From NCBI GenBank assembly GCA_023954095.1, contig JAMLIQ010000024.1, forward strand, positions 1-37,183: a stretch of DNA of 37,183 nucleotides, given 5' to 3'. The notes under the pieces were generated by a model, which was not told where the DNA came from, did not search any database, and was given only the letters and a program-made list of their open reading frames with translations. Origin of the DNA: Burkholderiaceae bacterium (GTDB taxonomy: Bacteria; Pseudomonadota; Gammaproteobacteria; Burkholderiales; Burkholderiaceae_C). This document shows positions 23,598-31,711 of this stretch, in pieces (positions within the stretch are counted from its first letter, which is position 1; each line of letters begins with the position of its first letter). The position numbers and the translations under genes are program-made.

Positions 23598-25651
23598 ACA
23601 ACATCAAACCTCGGAGCGTCCCCTCCGTATCTGTTACGTATGCGCGTAACGGTGCATCAACCAAGGCTAATGCGCTCGGTATGCGTCCGATGCAGGAGCG
23701 GGCCTATGACAAGCGGGGCGAGCAGTACCTGCTCATCAAGTCGCCGCCCGCTTCGGGTAAGAGTCGCGCCCTGATGTTCGTGGCGCTCGACAAATTGCAG
23801 AACCAGGGCTTGAGGCAAGCCATCATCGTCGTGCCCGAGAAGTCCATCGGGGCCAGCTTCAACGATGAGCCGCTGTCAAAGTACGGCTTCTGGGCTGATT
23901 GGCACGTCGAGCCAAAGTGGAACTTGTGCAATGCGCCAGGCAACGACAACGGCGGTAAGGTCAAGTCCCTCGGCGCGTTCCTCGAAGGCGACGACAAGGT
24001 GCTGGTCTGCACGCACGCCACTTTCCGATTCGCGGTCGATGCCTATGGCATCGAGGCGTTCGACGACCGTCTGATCGCCGTCGATGAGTTTCATCACGTT
24101 TCGGCCAACCCCGACAACAAGTTGGGCACGCACCTGGGCCAATTCATCGCGCGAGACAAGACGCACATCGTCGCTATGACCGGCTCCTACTTCCGGGGCG
24201 ACGCGGAGGCCGTCCTCGCTCCGCACGACGAGTCGAAATTCGATACCGTTACCTACACCTACTACGAACAGCTCAACGGCTACGAGTACCTCAAGCAACT
24301 CGACATCGGCTATTTCTTCTACAGCGGGCCTTATGTCGATGACATTCTCAATGTCCTCGACCCTGTTGAGAAGACCATCATCCACATCCCCAACGTCAAT
24401 TCGCGCGAAAGCACGAAGGACAAAATGCGCGAGGTGGAGCACATCATCGAGGCGCTGGGGGAGTGGCATGGCATCGACGCCACCACAGGGTTCCAGCTCG
24501 TTAAGCTCCCCGATGACCGCGTGTTGCGCATCGCTGATCTGGTCGATGACGATGCCTCGAAGCGCGACCGAGTGTCCGCCGCGTTGAAAGACCCGGCTCA
24601 GAAGAACAATCGCGACCATGTGGACATCATCATCGCGCTGGGTATGGCGAAGGAAGGCTTCGACTGGATTTGGTGCGAACACGCGCTGACCGTGGGCTAC
24701 CGTGCCAGCTTGACCGAGATCGTTCAGATCATTGGTCGTGCCACCCGAGATGCGCCCGGAAAGACTCGCGCGAGGTTCACCAACCTGATCGCCGAGCCGG
24801 ACGCGACCGAGGAAGCGGTCACCGAGGCCATCAACGATACGTTGAAGGCCATCGCGGCGAGTCTGCTGATGGAGCAGGTTCTCGCTCCGCGCTTCGAGTT
24901 CAAGCCCAAGAATCCCGACAGCGGCCCGACGCCAGGCTTTAATTATGGCGAGGGTGGCTATGACCCGGACCGCTGCAACATCGGTGTCAATGAGCAGACA
25001 GGGGCCTACCAGATCGAGATCAAGGGCCTCGCCGAACCCAAGAGCAAAGAGGCCGCGCGCATCTGCCAGGAAGACTTGAACGAAGTGATCGCGGCTTTCG
25101 TGCAGGACAAGCACACCATCGAGCGTGGCTTGTTCGACGAAGAGCTGGTTCCCGAGGAGCTCACGCAGGTCCGCATGGGCAAGATCATCAAGGAAAAATA
25201 TCCCGAGCTTGACGCTGAAGATCAGGAGGCGGTACGCCAGCACGCCATCGCCGCCCTCAACCTTACGCAGCAGGCCAAGCGGCTTGTCACCGAAGGCGAG
25301 AGCGATGGGTCGCCCAACACCGCCCTGATCGATGGCGTGCGGCGCTTTGCGATGGACGTGCGCGAGCTGGACATTGACCTCATCGACCGCATCAACCCCT
25401 TTGGCGAAGCCTATGCCATCCTCGCCAAGACAATGAGCGAGGACAGCTTGAAGCAGGTCGCGGCGGCCATCTCGGCCAAACGCACCTCTATCACGCCTGA
25501 AGATGCCAAAGTGATCGCCAAGCGCGCGGTTGAGTTCAAACGCGAACGTGGGAGGGCTCCATCGGTTACCTCGCAGGACGCTTGGGAAAAGCACCTTGCT
25601 GAAGGTGCGGCCGCCTTCATGCGGTTCAGGGCGGAGGGACGCTATGAGTAA
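23594..25651 (+). CDS. DExH-box superfamily 2 helicase, restriction-type
   Basis: A 685-residue helicase/translocase. RecA-like domain 1: Walker A PPASGKS (51-57), motif II VDEFHH (from 163), motif III MTGS (195-198). RecA-like domain 2: GMAKEGFDW (350-358) and motif VI QIIGRATR (378-385). The layout resembles the ATPase part of type III/type I restriction subunits but lacks any nuclease motif, so cutting must come from partners. The last ~40 residues contain ERGRAPS...DAWEKHL, a segment that recurs in the next protein. The ATG at 23594 is chosen from the ATGA overlap; an ATG at 23534 would overlap the PLD gene by 17 bases. The stop overlaps the GIY-YIG gene by eight bases. Confidence 0.88.
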   Translation: MNNIKPRSVPSVSVTYARNGASTKANALGMRPMQERAYDKRGEQYLLIKSPPASGKSRALMFVALDKLQNQGLRQAIIVVPEKSIGASFNDEPLSKYGFWADWHVEPKWNLCNAPGNDNGGKVKSLGAFLEGDDKVLVCTHATFRFAVDAYGIEAFDDRLIAVDEFHHVSANPDNKLGTHLGQFIARDKTHIVAMTGSYFRGDAEAVLAPHDESKFDTVTYTYYEQLNGYEYLKQLDIGYFFYSGPYVDDILNVLDPVEKTIIHIPNVNSRESTKDKMREVEHIIEALGEWHGIDATTGFQLVKLPDDRVLRIADLVDDDASKRDRVSAALKDPAQKNNRDHVDIIIALGMAKEGFDWIWCEHALTVGYRASLTEIVQIIGRATRDAPGKTRARFTNLIAEPDATEEAVTEAINDTLKAIAASLLMEQVLAPRFEFKPKNPDSGPTPGFNYGEGGYDPDRCNIGVNEQTGAYQIEIKGLAEPKSKEAARICQEDLNEVIAAFVQDKHTIERGLFDEELVPEELTQVRMGKIIKEKYPELDAEDQEAVRQHAIAALNLTQQAKRLVTEGESDGSPNTALIDGVRRFAMDVRELDIDLIDRINPFGEAYAILAKTMSEDSLKQVAAAISAKRTSITPEDAKVIAKRAVEFKRERGRAPSVTSQDAWEKHLAEGAAAFMRFRAEGRYE

Positions 25652-26828
25652 CTCCGATCTTGACGACCTGGCGGCAGAGCTGGCCGAGTTCGCTCCGCCT
25701 GAGAAGAAAAATGGCCGCCCAGCCAGCGAGGAGCGTGTCATTGCCGACTTCGAGGAAATCCAACGCTTCACAGAGCAGCACGGGCGTGCGCCTCAGCATG
25801 GCGAAGACCGCGACATATTCGAGCGCCTATATGCCGTGCGGCTCGACCGTCTACGCGCGCTACCGGATTGCCGCACCTTGATTGAGCCGCTGGACCATCA
25901 GGGCTTGCTTGCTGGGGCACCGACCGTTGCCGCTTCGGCGGACGAAACTATCGACATCGACGACCTGGCTGCCGAACTAGCGGATGTTGCCGGCGCGGAC
26001 GACATCACGGTCTTGCGCCATGTCCGTACCAGCGCCGAAAAGCGCGCCGCCGAGGAGGTCGCGGATCGCAAGCCCTGCGAGGACTTCGACACCTTCCGGC
26101 CCTTGTTCGAGCGCGTGCAAGCGGAAGTCAAGACCGGTATGCGCCAGTCCCAGCCCATCGAAGCGGGTCGCCGTGCGATTGAAGCCGGGGACTTTTTCGT
26201 TCTCGATGGCCTTACTCTCTACGTTGCCGAGGTCGGCGAGCCGTTGAAAACCACCGCCGGGGAGGTGGACCGCCGCCTGCGCCTCATCTTCTCCAACGGC
26301 ACCGAAAGCAATTTGCTGCTGCGCTCGCTCCAGCGTGCGTTCTACAACGACACTGCCGCGCGGCGGCTGGCCTCGCCCGAGAGCGGGCAACTCTCTTTCG
26401 GCGGTGAGCTTGAGGCCGATGATGTCGAAAGCGGCACGATCTACGTCCTGCGCTCCCTGTCCGATCATCCCTACGTCGCGCAGCACCGGGATATCGTCCA
26501 CAAGATAGGTGTGACCGGCGGCAAGGTGGAGACGCGCATCGCCAATGCCGAACACGAAGCGACCTACCTGCTGGCGAAGGTCGAAGTGGTGGCGACCTAC
26601 AAGCTCGCGGGCATCAACCGCACCCGGATGGAGAACCTGTTCCACAGGCTGTTCGCGCCCGCGCGGTTGAACATCACCATCAATGACCGCTTCGGTCACC
26701 CCGTGCAGCCCGAGGAATGGTTTCTCGTTCCGCTGTTCGTGATCGACGAGGCCGTCGCGCGCATCAAGGACGGGAGTATCACTGGGTACATCTACGATCC
26801 CAGGGCTGCCAAGCTGCTGAAGGTGTAA
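25644..26828 (+). CDS. GIY-YIG nuclease family protein (T5orf172-like)
   Basis: A 394-residue protein. The N-terminus has a short acidic motif DLDDLAAELAEF (5-16) repeated as DIDDLAAELADV (104-115), with a GRAP-containing helical segment (about 30-75) between them. A middle region of unknown fold follows. The C-terminal domain (about 262-372) is GIY-YIG: GTIYVLRS (264-271), HKIGVTGG (287-294), Arg298, and Glu330 in RMENLFHRLF as the metal ligand. GGAGGG lies 6 bases before the ATG, the best ribosome binding site in the operon. As the last gene it probably supplies DNA cleavage, alone or with the PLD protein. Confidence 0.85.
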   Translation: MSNSDLDDLAAELAEFAPPEKKNGRPASEERVIADFEEIQRFTEQHGRAPQHGEDRDIFERLYAVRLDRLRALPDCRTLIEPLDHQGLLAGAPTVAASADETIDIDDLAAELADVAGADDITVLRHVRTSAEKRAAEEVADRKPCEDFDTFRPLFERVQAEVKTGMRQSQPIEAGRRAIEAGDFFVLDGLTLYVAEVGEPLKTTAGEVDRRLRLIFSNGTESNLLLRSLQRAFYNDTAARRLASPESGQLSFGGELEADDVESGTIYVLRSLSDHPYVAQHRDIVHKIGVTGGKVETRIANAEHEATYLLAKVEVVATYKLAGINRTRMENLFHRLFAPARLNITINDRFGHPVQPEEWFLVPLFVIDEAVARIKDGSITGYIYDPRAAKLLKV

Positions 26829-26842
26829 AACAGAGCAGCCTC

Positions 26843-26870
26843 CACCTCTCTGCTCTCCTGCGGAGAGGTG
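26843..26870 (+). terminator. Hairpin at the end of the defence-like operon
   Basis: CACCTCTC (26843-26850) pairs perfectly with GAGAGGTG (26863-26870) around a 12-base loop, 14 bases after the GIY-YIG stop. No T tract follows, so it may work with Rho or as a 3' stabiliser. Confidence 0.4.
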
Positions 26871-26975
26871 ACAGCTCGCCGATCAAGCCCGCCCGCTGCG
26901 TTGGCTGCTGCTCAAGCTCATTGCTCAGGTAGGCATACGGACAATGGCCTTTCATGCGTGCAGATTGGGCAAGGC

Positions 26976-27481
26976 TCATGACCGCTGCAGCTCGTTGGTC
27001 TGCGCGCAGGTGGCGGTGAGTTGCTCCATGGACGAGGCAGTCTGCTCCAATGCAGCGGCCTGCGCGCCCGTACGCTGCGAAAGTGCGCTGTTATCCCCGG
27101 CCACGAAACCTGAGGAAATGGCAATTGCCATGGTGCCCAGGCGCACCTTGACCACCACCTGAAAAATCTGTTCTCCCAAATCGGCCAGGTCTTGCTGCAG
27201 CAAGCCCATGCCGCCGTGCGGCTAGACCGGCAGGGGCTCATCCAGGCGGCCCTGCAGCAATCGCTCCACCGAGCCTGCACGAGATCCAGCCCGCGTACCA
27301 TTCGCCGCACGCCATGCACGCCCACAGCCCCAGCCAGACAGGCTGACACCAGGCCCGCCAGGCCCGCCAGGCCCAGCACCTGCGCCTGTGCCAATCCCGC
27401 CAGCAATGCCAGGGCCAAGGCAACCGCCAGCGCCCACAAAATCAGGACCGTCAGAGCCAACCGCTTCAGGTCTTTGTGCAT
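26976..27481 (-). pseudogene. Decayed methyl-accepting chemotaxis receptor
   Basis: The ATG at 27481 opens with MHKDLKRLAL and two hydrophobic helices with almost no periplasmic loop, ending at GLDLVQAR. Near 27270 the homologous frame shifts by one base (fits a one-base deletion) and continues SVERLLQGRLDEPLPV, hits TAG at 27222-27224, then continues in the same frame with MGLLQQDLADLGEQ and the conserved receptor segment NSALSQRTGAQAAALEQT...MEQLTA before stopping at 26976. The signalling hairpin (about 200 residues) is missing. The gene lies 28 bases behind the alpha/beta hydrolase of the PHB cluster, and its lost 3' part coincides with the right edge of the island. Confidence 0.75.
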
Positions 27482-27509
27482 GGGCGTTTTTCTTGGTTCA
27501 GTCTCGCCG

Positions 27510-28385
27510 TCAGGCGCTGTGCTCTGCCTGGGCCAGAAAACGATCCACCAGCGCGTAGTGCTCCGGCACATTCAGCGCCGGTGCATGGCCGCAACCGGCC
27601 ACCTCGACCACCTGCGCCAGCCCACGCAGCGCCGGACCGCGCTGGAGCATCTCGGCCGTGGTTTCGGGCAATACCAGGTCGGAGTCTGCGCCGCGCAGGC
27701 ACAGCACCGGAATGTCCAGCGCGTCGTAGTGGTCCCAGATCAGGTAGTCGTTCGCATGGTGGGTGAACTGCTGCACCATGGCCGGGTCGTAGTGCGGCGT
27801 GACGCGCCCGTCCGGAAGGCGGCGGGTCGAGGTCTCGGTCAGGCGGCGCCACTGGGCGTCGCTCAGCCAGCCGTAGGGCTGGTACACCTGCCGGAAAAAG
27901 GCTTCCAGCTCCGCCACGGTGTCAAAGGCCGGCGGCTGCCCCGCATAGGCCTTGATGCGCTCGAGCGCGGCATCGGCCAGCCGGGGGGCGTTGTCGTTGA
28001 GCAGCAGGCTGGCAATGCGCCCCCGCAGTGCAGGCTCGAACAGGCCGGACGCGCACACTGTGCCGATCGCCCCGCCCATGGATGTGCCGATCCAGTGGGC
28101 CTTTGCGATGGCCAACTGTTCGAACAACGCCGCCGCGATGCGGGCATAGAACGAAAGGCGGTATTCCTGGGCGGGCTGGCGGCTCCATTGGCTCAGGCCA
28201 CGTCCGAGCGTATCGGGGCAGATCACGCGGTAGCGGGGCGCCAGGTGCGCGGCCAGGTCGTCCATGTCGCGCCCGGTGCGCGCCAGGCCGTGCCAGGCAA
28301 TCACCACGGGGGCATCGGGCGCGCCCCACTCGGTGTAGTGGATTTCATAACCGGCACAGGTGGCGTAGCGGGAGGTGGGAGACAT
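27510..28385 (-). CDS. Alpha/beta hydrolase
   Basis: A 291-residue cytoplasmic hydrolase with no signal peptide. The oxyanion strand reads WHGLARTG (31-38), the nucleophile elbow is GTSMGG with Ser102, the acid is Asp234 or Asp236 in RGADSDLV, and the base is His267 in GCGHAP. It probably cleaves a small ester. As the last intact gene of the minus-strand PHB cluster it could act on 3-hydroxybutyrate dimers or similar esters, but that is from context only. The ATG at 28385 gives a normal N-terminus (MSPTSRYAT); 71 bases separate it from the oligomer hydrolase gene. Confidence 0.82.
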   Translation of the reverse strand: MSPTSRYATCAGYEIHYTEWGAPDAPVVIAWHGLARTGRDMDDLAAHLAPRYRVICPDTLGRGLSQWSRQPAQEYRLSFYARIAAALFEQLAIAKAHWIGTSMGGAIGTVCASGLFEPALRGRIASLLLNDNAPRLADAALERIKAYAGQPPAFDTVAELEAFFRQVYQPYGWLSDAQWRRLTETSTRRLPDGRVTPHYDPAMVQQFTHHANDYLIWDHYDALDIPVLCLRGADSDLVLPETTAEMLQRGPALRGLAQVVEVAGCGHAPALNVPEHYALVDRFLAQAEHSA

Positions 28386-28456
28386 GGTGCGTGGTCTGGT
28401 GAAGCAGGAGGAGATGTCGGCGCGGCCCATGGGCCGCGCCCTTGAGGGAGCCCCCA

Positions 28457-30577
28457 TCAATCCGGGATGGCAATCGCTCCCGCGGTGATGGCGATGGCAT
28501 TGCCGGCCACCGGCAGCATGGCCAGGGGCGGCACGTTGGCGCCCGTAATGGCCGGCGCCTTGCCCGGCACACCGCCGCGCGGCACGGTGCGCACCACCTG
28601 GCTGGCTGGCAGCGCCTTGCCGTTGGCAAGGTGTTCGTACATGGCGTCCAGGGCGCGGTTCAGGTACACATGCAGCGGCACATAGCGGGTGTCGTAGCCG
28701 GGCAGCACGGTCGGCAGGCCAATGAAGCTGTCGAAGTGCTGGGCGTTGGTGACTTCCAGGTAGCGGAGCTTGCTGGCGGCGCCTTCGACCTTGCTGTTGA
28801 GCGCCGCATACGGGCGCGAGGTATGGCTGACGGGCAGCAGCGCATCGGCCCGGCCGTGCACGATGAGCGTGGGCTTGCCGCGCAGGTTGCCGTTGCGGCG
28901 GGTTTCATCCAGGCCTGCCTGCAGCTTCTTGGCGGCTGTGTCGGTGCCCGTGACCAGGTTGCGCAGGCACAGCGCGCCAGCAGTGTTCCAGTCGGCCACC
29001 CCGGCCGCGTTGAACGACAGCAGGTCGCGCCCCGCACCGAACTTGCCGGCGTTGTTGATGAGCTGCACGCCGCTCGAGGGCGGAACGCCATTGCCCGACG
29101 CAAACATGCCCGCCAGCGCCGCAGGGGCCAGCGGCCCGACCGCACCGGTGGCCGTGGTTGCCGCGTAGCTGAAGCCGCACAGGTGGTCCTTCACGCTGGC
29201 GCGCGAGAGCGAATTGGCAAAGGTCACGGCCACGGCTGGAGCCACCTCGAAGGCTGCCAGCGAAGCATGCAGATCATTCGACTCCGGCTCCCAGCCGTAG
29301 CTGCGCAGCTTTTGCAACGACTCTTCGGCCTGCGCAGCCAGGGTGCCGCCCGAAAGCAGGCCTGCAGCCACCAGGGCCGAGCAGCGGTTGGGGGCAATCG
29401 GCAGCGCCGCCGCCGCAAAGCCTGCGCCAAACGCCGCCGCATAGGGCGAGCTGCTGATGGACGGCGCCAGCGCAGCGCACGGCTGGTAGAGGTTGGCGTA
29501 GGTGGTGAAATCGACCAGGGGCTTGCCCGTCACGGCCACGGCCACGCCGCCGCGCTGCACGGTCACGCCCGGGTTGGCCGGCATTTCGATGGCAGGCTCG
29601 GACACGGCCACGCCGGTGATGAGACCCTGCGTGTCCTGCTCGGCCGCCGCAATGGCCGAGCCGCCGCCGTTGGAAATGCTCGAAGCAATGACGATGGTGT
29701 TCGCCGGGGTCAGCGACTTGAGGCGCTGGCCGTTGTCCAGCGCACCAAAGCGCTCATTGAGCACGTAGTAGGCAAACTCCACCGCCTGCAGCGTGGTCTT
29801 GCCCCAATCCTTCTCGGCATTCTGGCCCGAGTGCGCGTGCTTGAAGGCAAAGCGCTGGGGCGTGGCTGCATTGAAGGCCGCCAGTTCAGCGGCCGACAGA
29901 CCGGCATTGAACGCCGCATCCCTGCCCGCAGCCGCCGCCGTGGTGCGCGTGCCATCGATCAGGGGCACGGTGTCATTCATGAGATCGTGCGGAGCGCCGC
30001 CCGTGCCCTTGTCGGAATAGGCCACGGCGCAGCCGCGCTTGAGGCCCCACTCCCCGGTGGAGATGCCGCCGTACACACCGCGCGAACCCGAGGCCGTGGC
30101 CGTGATGACGCAGGGCTTTTTCGGATCGAAACTGGCAGGCACCTGCACCATCAGCGTGACGTTCTGGCGGCCGCTGCCATCGTCGGCAAAGGCAATGTAT
30201 TCGGTGCCCGGCACCTTGCCTTCACCCGCCGTCACGGCGCCCTGGGCGTCGACGTTGGGGCCATAGAGCGTGCCATAGCCGCCGTCTGCCGTCATGTCGA
30301 GCATGGCACGGTAGTTGGTGTGGATGGCCGTGCGGCGCAGTTCAGCCGCCGTGGGCTTGAGGGGGTCGGCATAGGCAGGCGCCAGGGGCGAAGCCAGGCC
30401 CGTCTTGCCCAGCCCGGCGGTGAGCAGGTCGTCGCTGCCGCCGTCGTAGCTGGCCGTCTTGATGGCACCCAGATAGGCCGGTTTGGTGTTGATGTCGGCA
30501 TCGCTGCCGCCGCCGCAAGCGGCCAAGACTGCAGCCGCCAGGGCGGCAGGAACAAAGGGGCGAATACAGGTCTTCAT
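28457..30577 (-). CDS. 3-hydroxybutyrate oligomer hydrolase
   Basis: A 706-residue enzyme of the 3HBOH family, which hydrolyses oligomers of (R)-3-hydroxybutyrate to monomer. The N-terminus is a lipoprotein-type signal, AAAVLAAC with Cys21, so it should be outside the cytoplasm, tethered or secreted. Family stretches include TATASGSRGVYGGISTGEWG, VAYSDKGTGGAPHD and SSISNGGGSAI (299-309), where Ser302 is the likely nucleophile. The length matches the family. GGAGA lies seven bases before the ATG; longer in-frame starts overlap livM. It follows livM by 47 bases, in a cluster with a secreted PHB depolymerase, which fits sequential breakdown of extracellular PHB. Confidence 0.9.
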   Translation of the reverse strand: MKTCIRPFVPAALAAAVLAACGGGSDADINTKPAYLGAIKTASYDGGSDDLLTAGLGKTGLASPLAPAYADPLKPTAAELRRTAIHTNYRAMLDMTADGGYGTLYGPNVDAQGAVTAGEGKVPGTEYIAFADDGSGRQNVTLMVQVPASFDPKKPCVITATASGSRGVYGGISTGEWGLKRGCAVAYSDKGTGGAPHDLMNDTVPLIDGTRTTAAAAGRDAAFNAGLSAAELAAFNAATPQRFAFKHAHSGQNAEKDWGKTTLQAVEFAYYVLNERFGALDNGQRLKSLTPANTIVIASSISNGGGSAIAAAEQDTQGLITGVAVSEPAIEMPANPGVTVQRGGVAVAVTGKPLVDFTTYANLYQPCAALAPSISSSPYAAAFGAGFAAAALPIAPNRCSALVAAGLLSGGTLAAQAEESLQKLRSYGWEPESNDLHASLAAFEVAPAVAVTFANSLSRASVKDHLCGFSYAATTATGAVGPLAPAALAGMFASGNGVPPSSGVQLINNAGKFGAGRDLLSFNAAGVADWNTAGALCLRNLVTGTDTAAKKLQAGLDETRRNGNLRGKPTLIVHGRADALLPVSHTSRPYAALNSKVEGAASKLRYLEVTNAQHFDSFIGLPTVLPGYDTRYVPLHVYLNRALDAMYEHLANGKALPASQVVRTVPRGGVPGKAPAITGANVPPLAMLPVAGNAIAITAGAIAIPD

Positions 30578-30624
30578 GCGTTTGTCTCCAGACGGGTGTT
30601 TTTGCAGAGATACCAGGGGGAAAA

Positions 30625-31698
30625 TCAGCCCGCCTTGTGCGCAGCCGCCGCACGCAGGCGCCCCACCACACCGGTGGGAAAGTAGTAAACCGAGAGGACG
30701 AACAGCACGCCCAGCCACAGCAGCCAGCGGTCGGGCGAGAGCAGCGCCGACAGCCAGGGCAGGCTGGCCGCAGCCTCGCTGCCCAGGCGCAGCAGATCCT
30801 GCAGGTAGCTTTGCGCCACCAGGAACAGCACGGCGCCAATGGCCGAACCGTAGATCGTTCCCATGCCGCCAATCACCACGATGAGCAGGCAGTCCATCAT
30901 GATTTCAAAGCTGAGCGAGGTGTCCGGCCCGTTGTAGCGCAGCCAGAGGGCCAGCATGGCACCGGCCGCACACGCAAAAAGGGCCGAGAGAACGCTGGAG
31001 GTGGTGCGGTACACCACCACGCGGTAGCCAATCGCCTCGGCACGGAACTCGTTCTCGCGGATGGCCTGGAGCACGCGTCCGAAGGGCGAGTTGACAATGC
31101 GCAGCAAGGACAGCACCAGCACCACAGCGGTGACGAACAGCAGGTAGTAGCACAGCAGGCGTCCATCGATCGATACGCCGAGGAAGGGCTCCTCAAAGGG
31201 CTCGAAGCTGGGCGAGAGAATCTCGGGCACCCTGAAGGACAGGCCGTCCTCGCCCCCCGTGATCTCGGACAGCTGCGACGCCAGCGTCTGGAACGCGGCA
31301 GCCACGGCCAGCGTGATCATGGCGAAGAAAATGGCCCGCACCCGCAGCGAAAACAGCCCCACCGCCAGCGAGAGCAGCAGCGACAGCAGCAGCGCACCGC
31401 CCATGCCCACGGCCAGCGCGCTCCAGGTGGGGCCCATGCGCGTGGTGGCCACGGCAATGCCATAGGCGCCAATGCCGAAGAACATGGTGTGCGCAAAGCT
31501 CACGATGCCGGTGTAGCCCAGCAGCAGGTCAAAGCTGGCCACCAGCACGACGAAGATCAGCACCTTGGCCGCGACCGAGAGCGCCTTGACGCCCGGGAAC
31601 AAAAAAGGTGCGAACGCCAGGCCCAGAAAAATGGCTGCCAGAATGACTGCCAGCAGCTTGCTGCGCGGGTAGTCGTTGGAGAGAAGTCGGTTCAACAT
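30625..31698 (-). CDS. livM: Branched-chain-type ABC transporter permease LivM
   Basis: A 357-residue inner-membrane permease with about nine helices. LivM features: DLLLGYTGIVSFAHTMFFGIGAYG near residue 55, IRENEFRAEAIGYRV before the coupling region, and MMDCLLIVVIGGMGTIYGSA. GGAG lies upstream of the ATG at 31698, and 13 bases separate it from livH. With LivH, LivG, LivF and the binding protein it makes a complete HAAT-family importer. The class transports branched-chain amino acids, urea, amides or organic acids; here the PHB enzymes on both sides point to hydroxybutyrate or its oligomers. Confidence 0.92.
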   Translation of the reverse strand: MLNRLLSNDYPRSKLLAVILAAIFLGLAFAPFLFPGVKALSVAAKVLIFVVLVASFDLLLGYTGIVSFAHTMFFGIGAYGIAVATTRMGPTWSALAVGMGGALLLSLLLSLAVGLFSLRVRAIFFAMITLAVAAAFQTLASQLSEITGGEDGLSFRVPEILSPSFEPFEEPFLGVSIDGRLLCYYLLFVTAVVLVLSLLRIVNSPFGRVLQAIRENEFRAEAIGYRVVVYRTTSSVLSALFACAAGAMLALWLRYNGPDTSLSFEIMMDCLLIVVIGGMGTIYGSAIGAVLFLVAQSYLQDLLRLGSEAAASLPWLSALLSPDRWLLWLGVLFVLSVYYFPTGVVGRLRAAAAHKAG

Positions 31699-31711
31699 GT
31701 CGGGCTCCGCT

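Larger units (their letters stand above)
19132..26975. mobile_element. Putative genomic island carrying a defence-like operon
   Basis: The segment is bounded by a cut-off Tat gene (left) and a decayed chemotaxis receptor gene (right). Its genes differ from the flanks: lower GC in parts (hand counts of three 60-base lines at 21301, 21421 and 22201 give about 58, 52 and 47%) and accessory-type functions. An 11-base near-repeat, GCGTGCATATT at 19127 and GCGTGCAGATT at 26956, lies at the edges, but it is short and may be chance. No integrase, transposase or tRNA target is seen, so the transfer route is unknown. Confidence 0.5.

Noticed and set aside
23876-25771. 631-codon minus-strand frame opposite the helicase gene
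   Set aside because: Shadow frame with no motif; the plus strand has all helicase motifs in order.
19470-26828. DISARM or BREX assignment for the island operon
   Set aside because: No DUF1998 protein (DrmB), no PglZ, BrxC or Lon-like BREX protein; shares only general parts (methylase, PLD, helicase).
28442-30685. 747-codon plus-strand frame opposite the oligomer hydrolase gene
   Set aside because: Antisense shadow of a well-recognised 3HBOH gene; no domain, Gly/Arg/His-rich.
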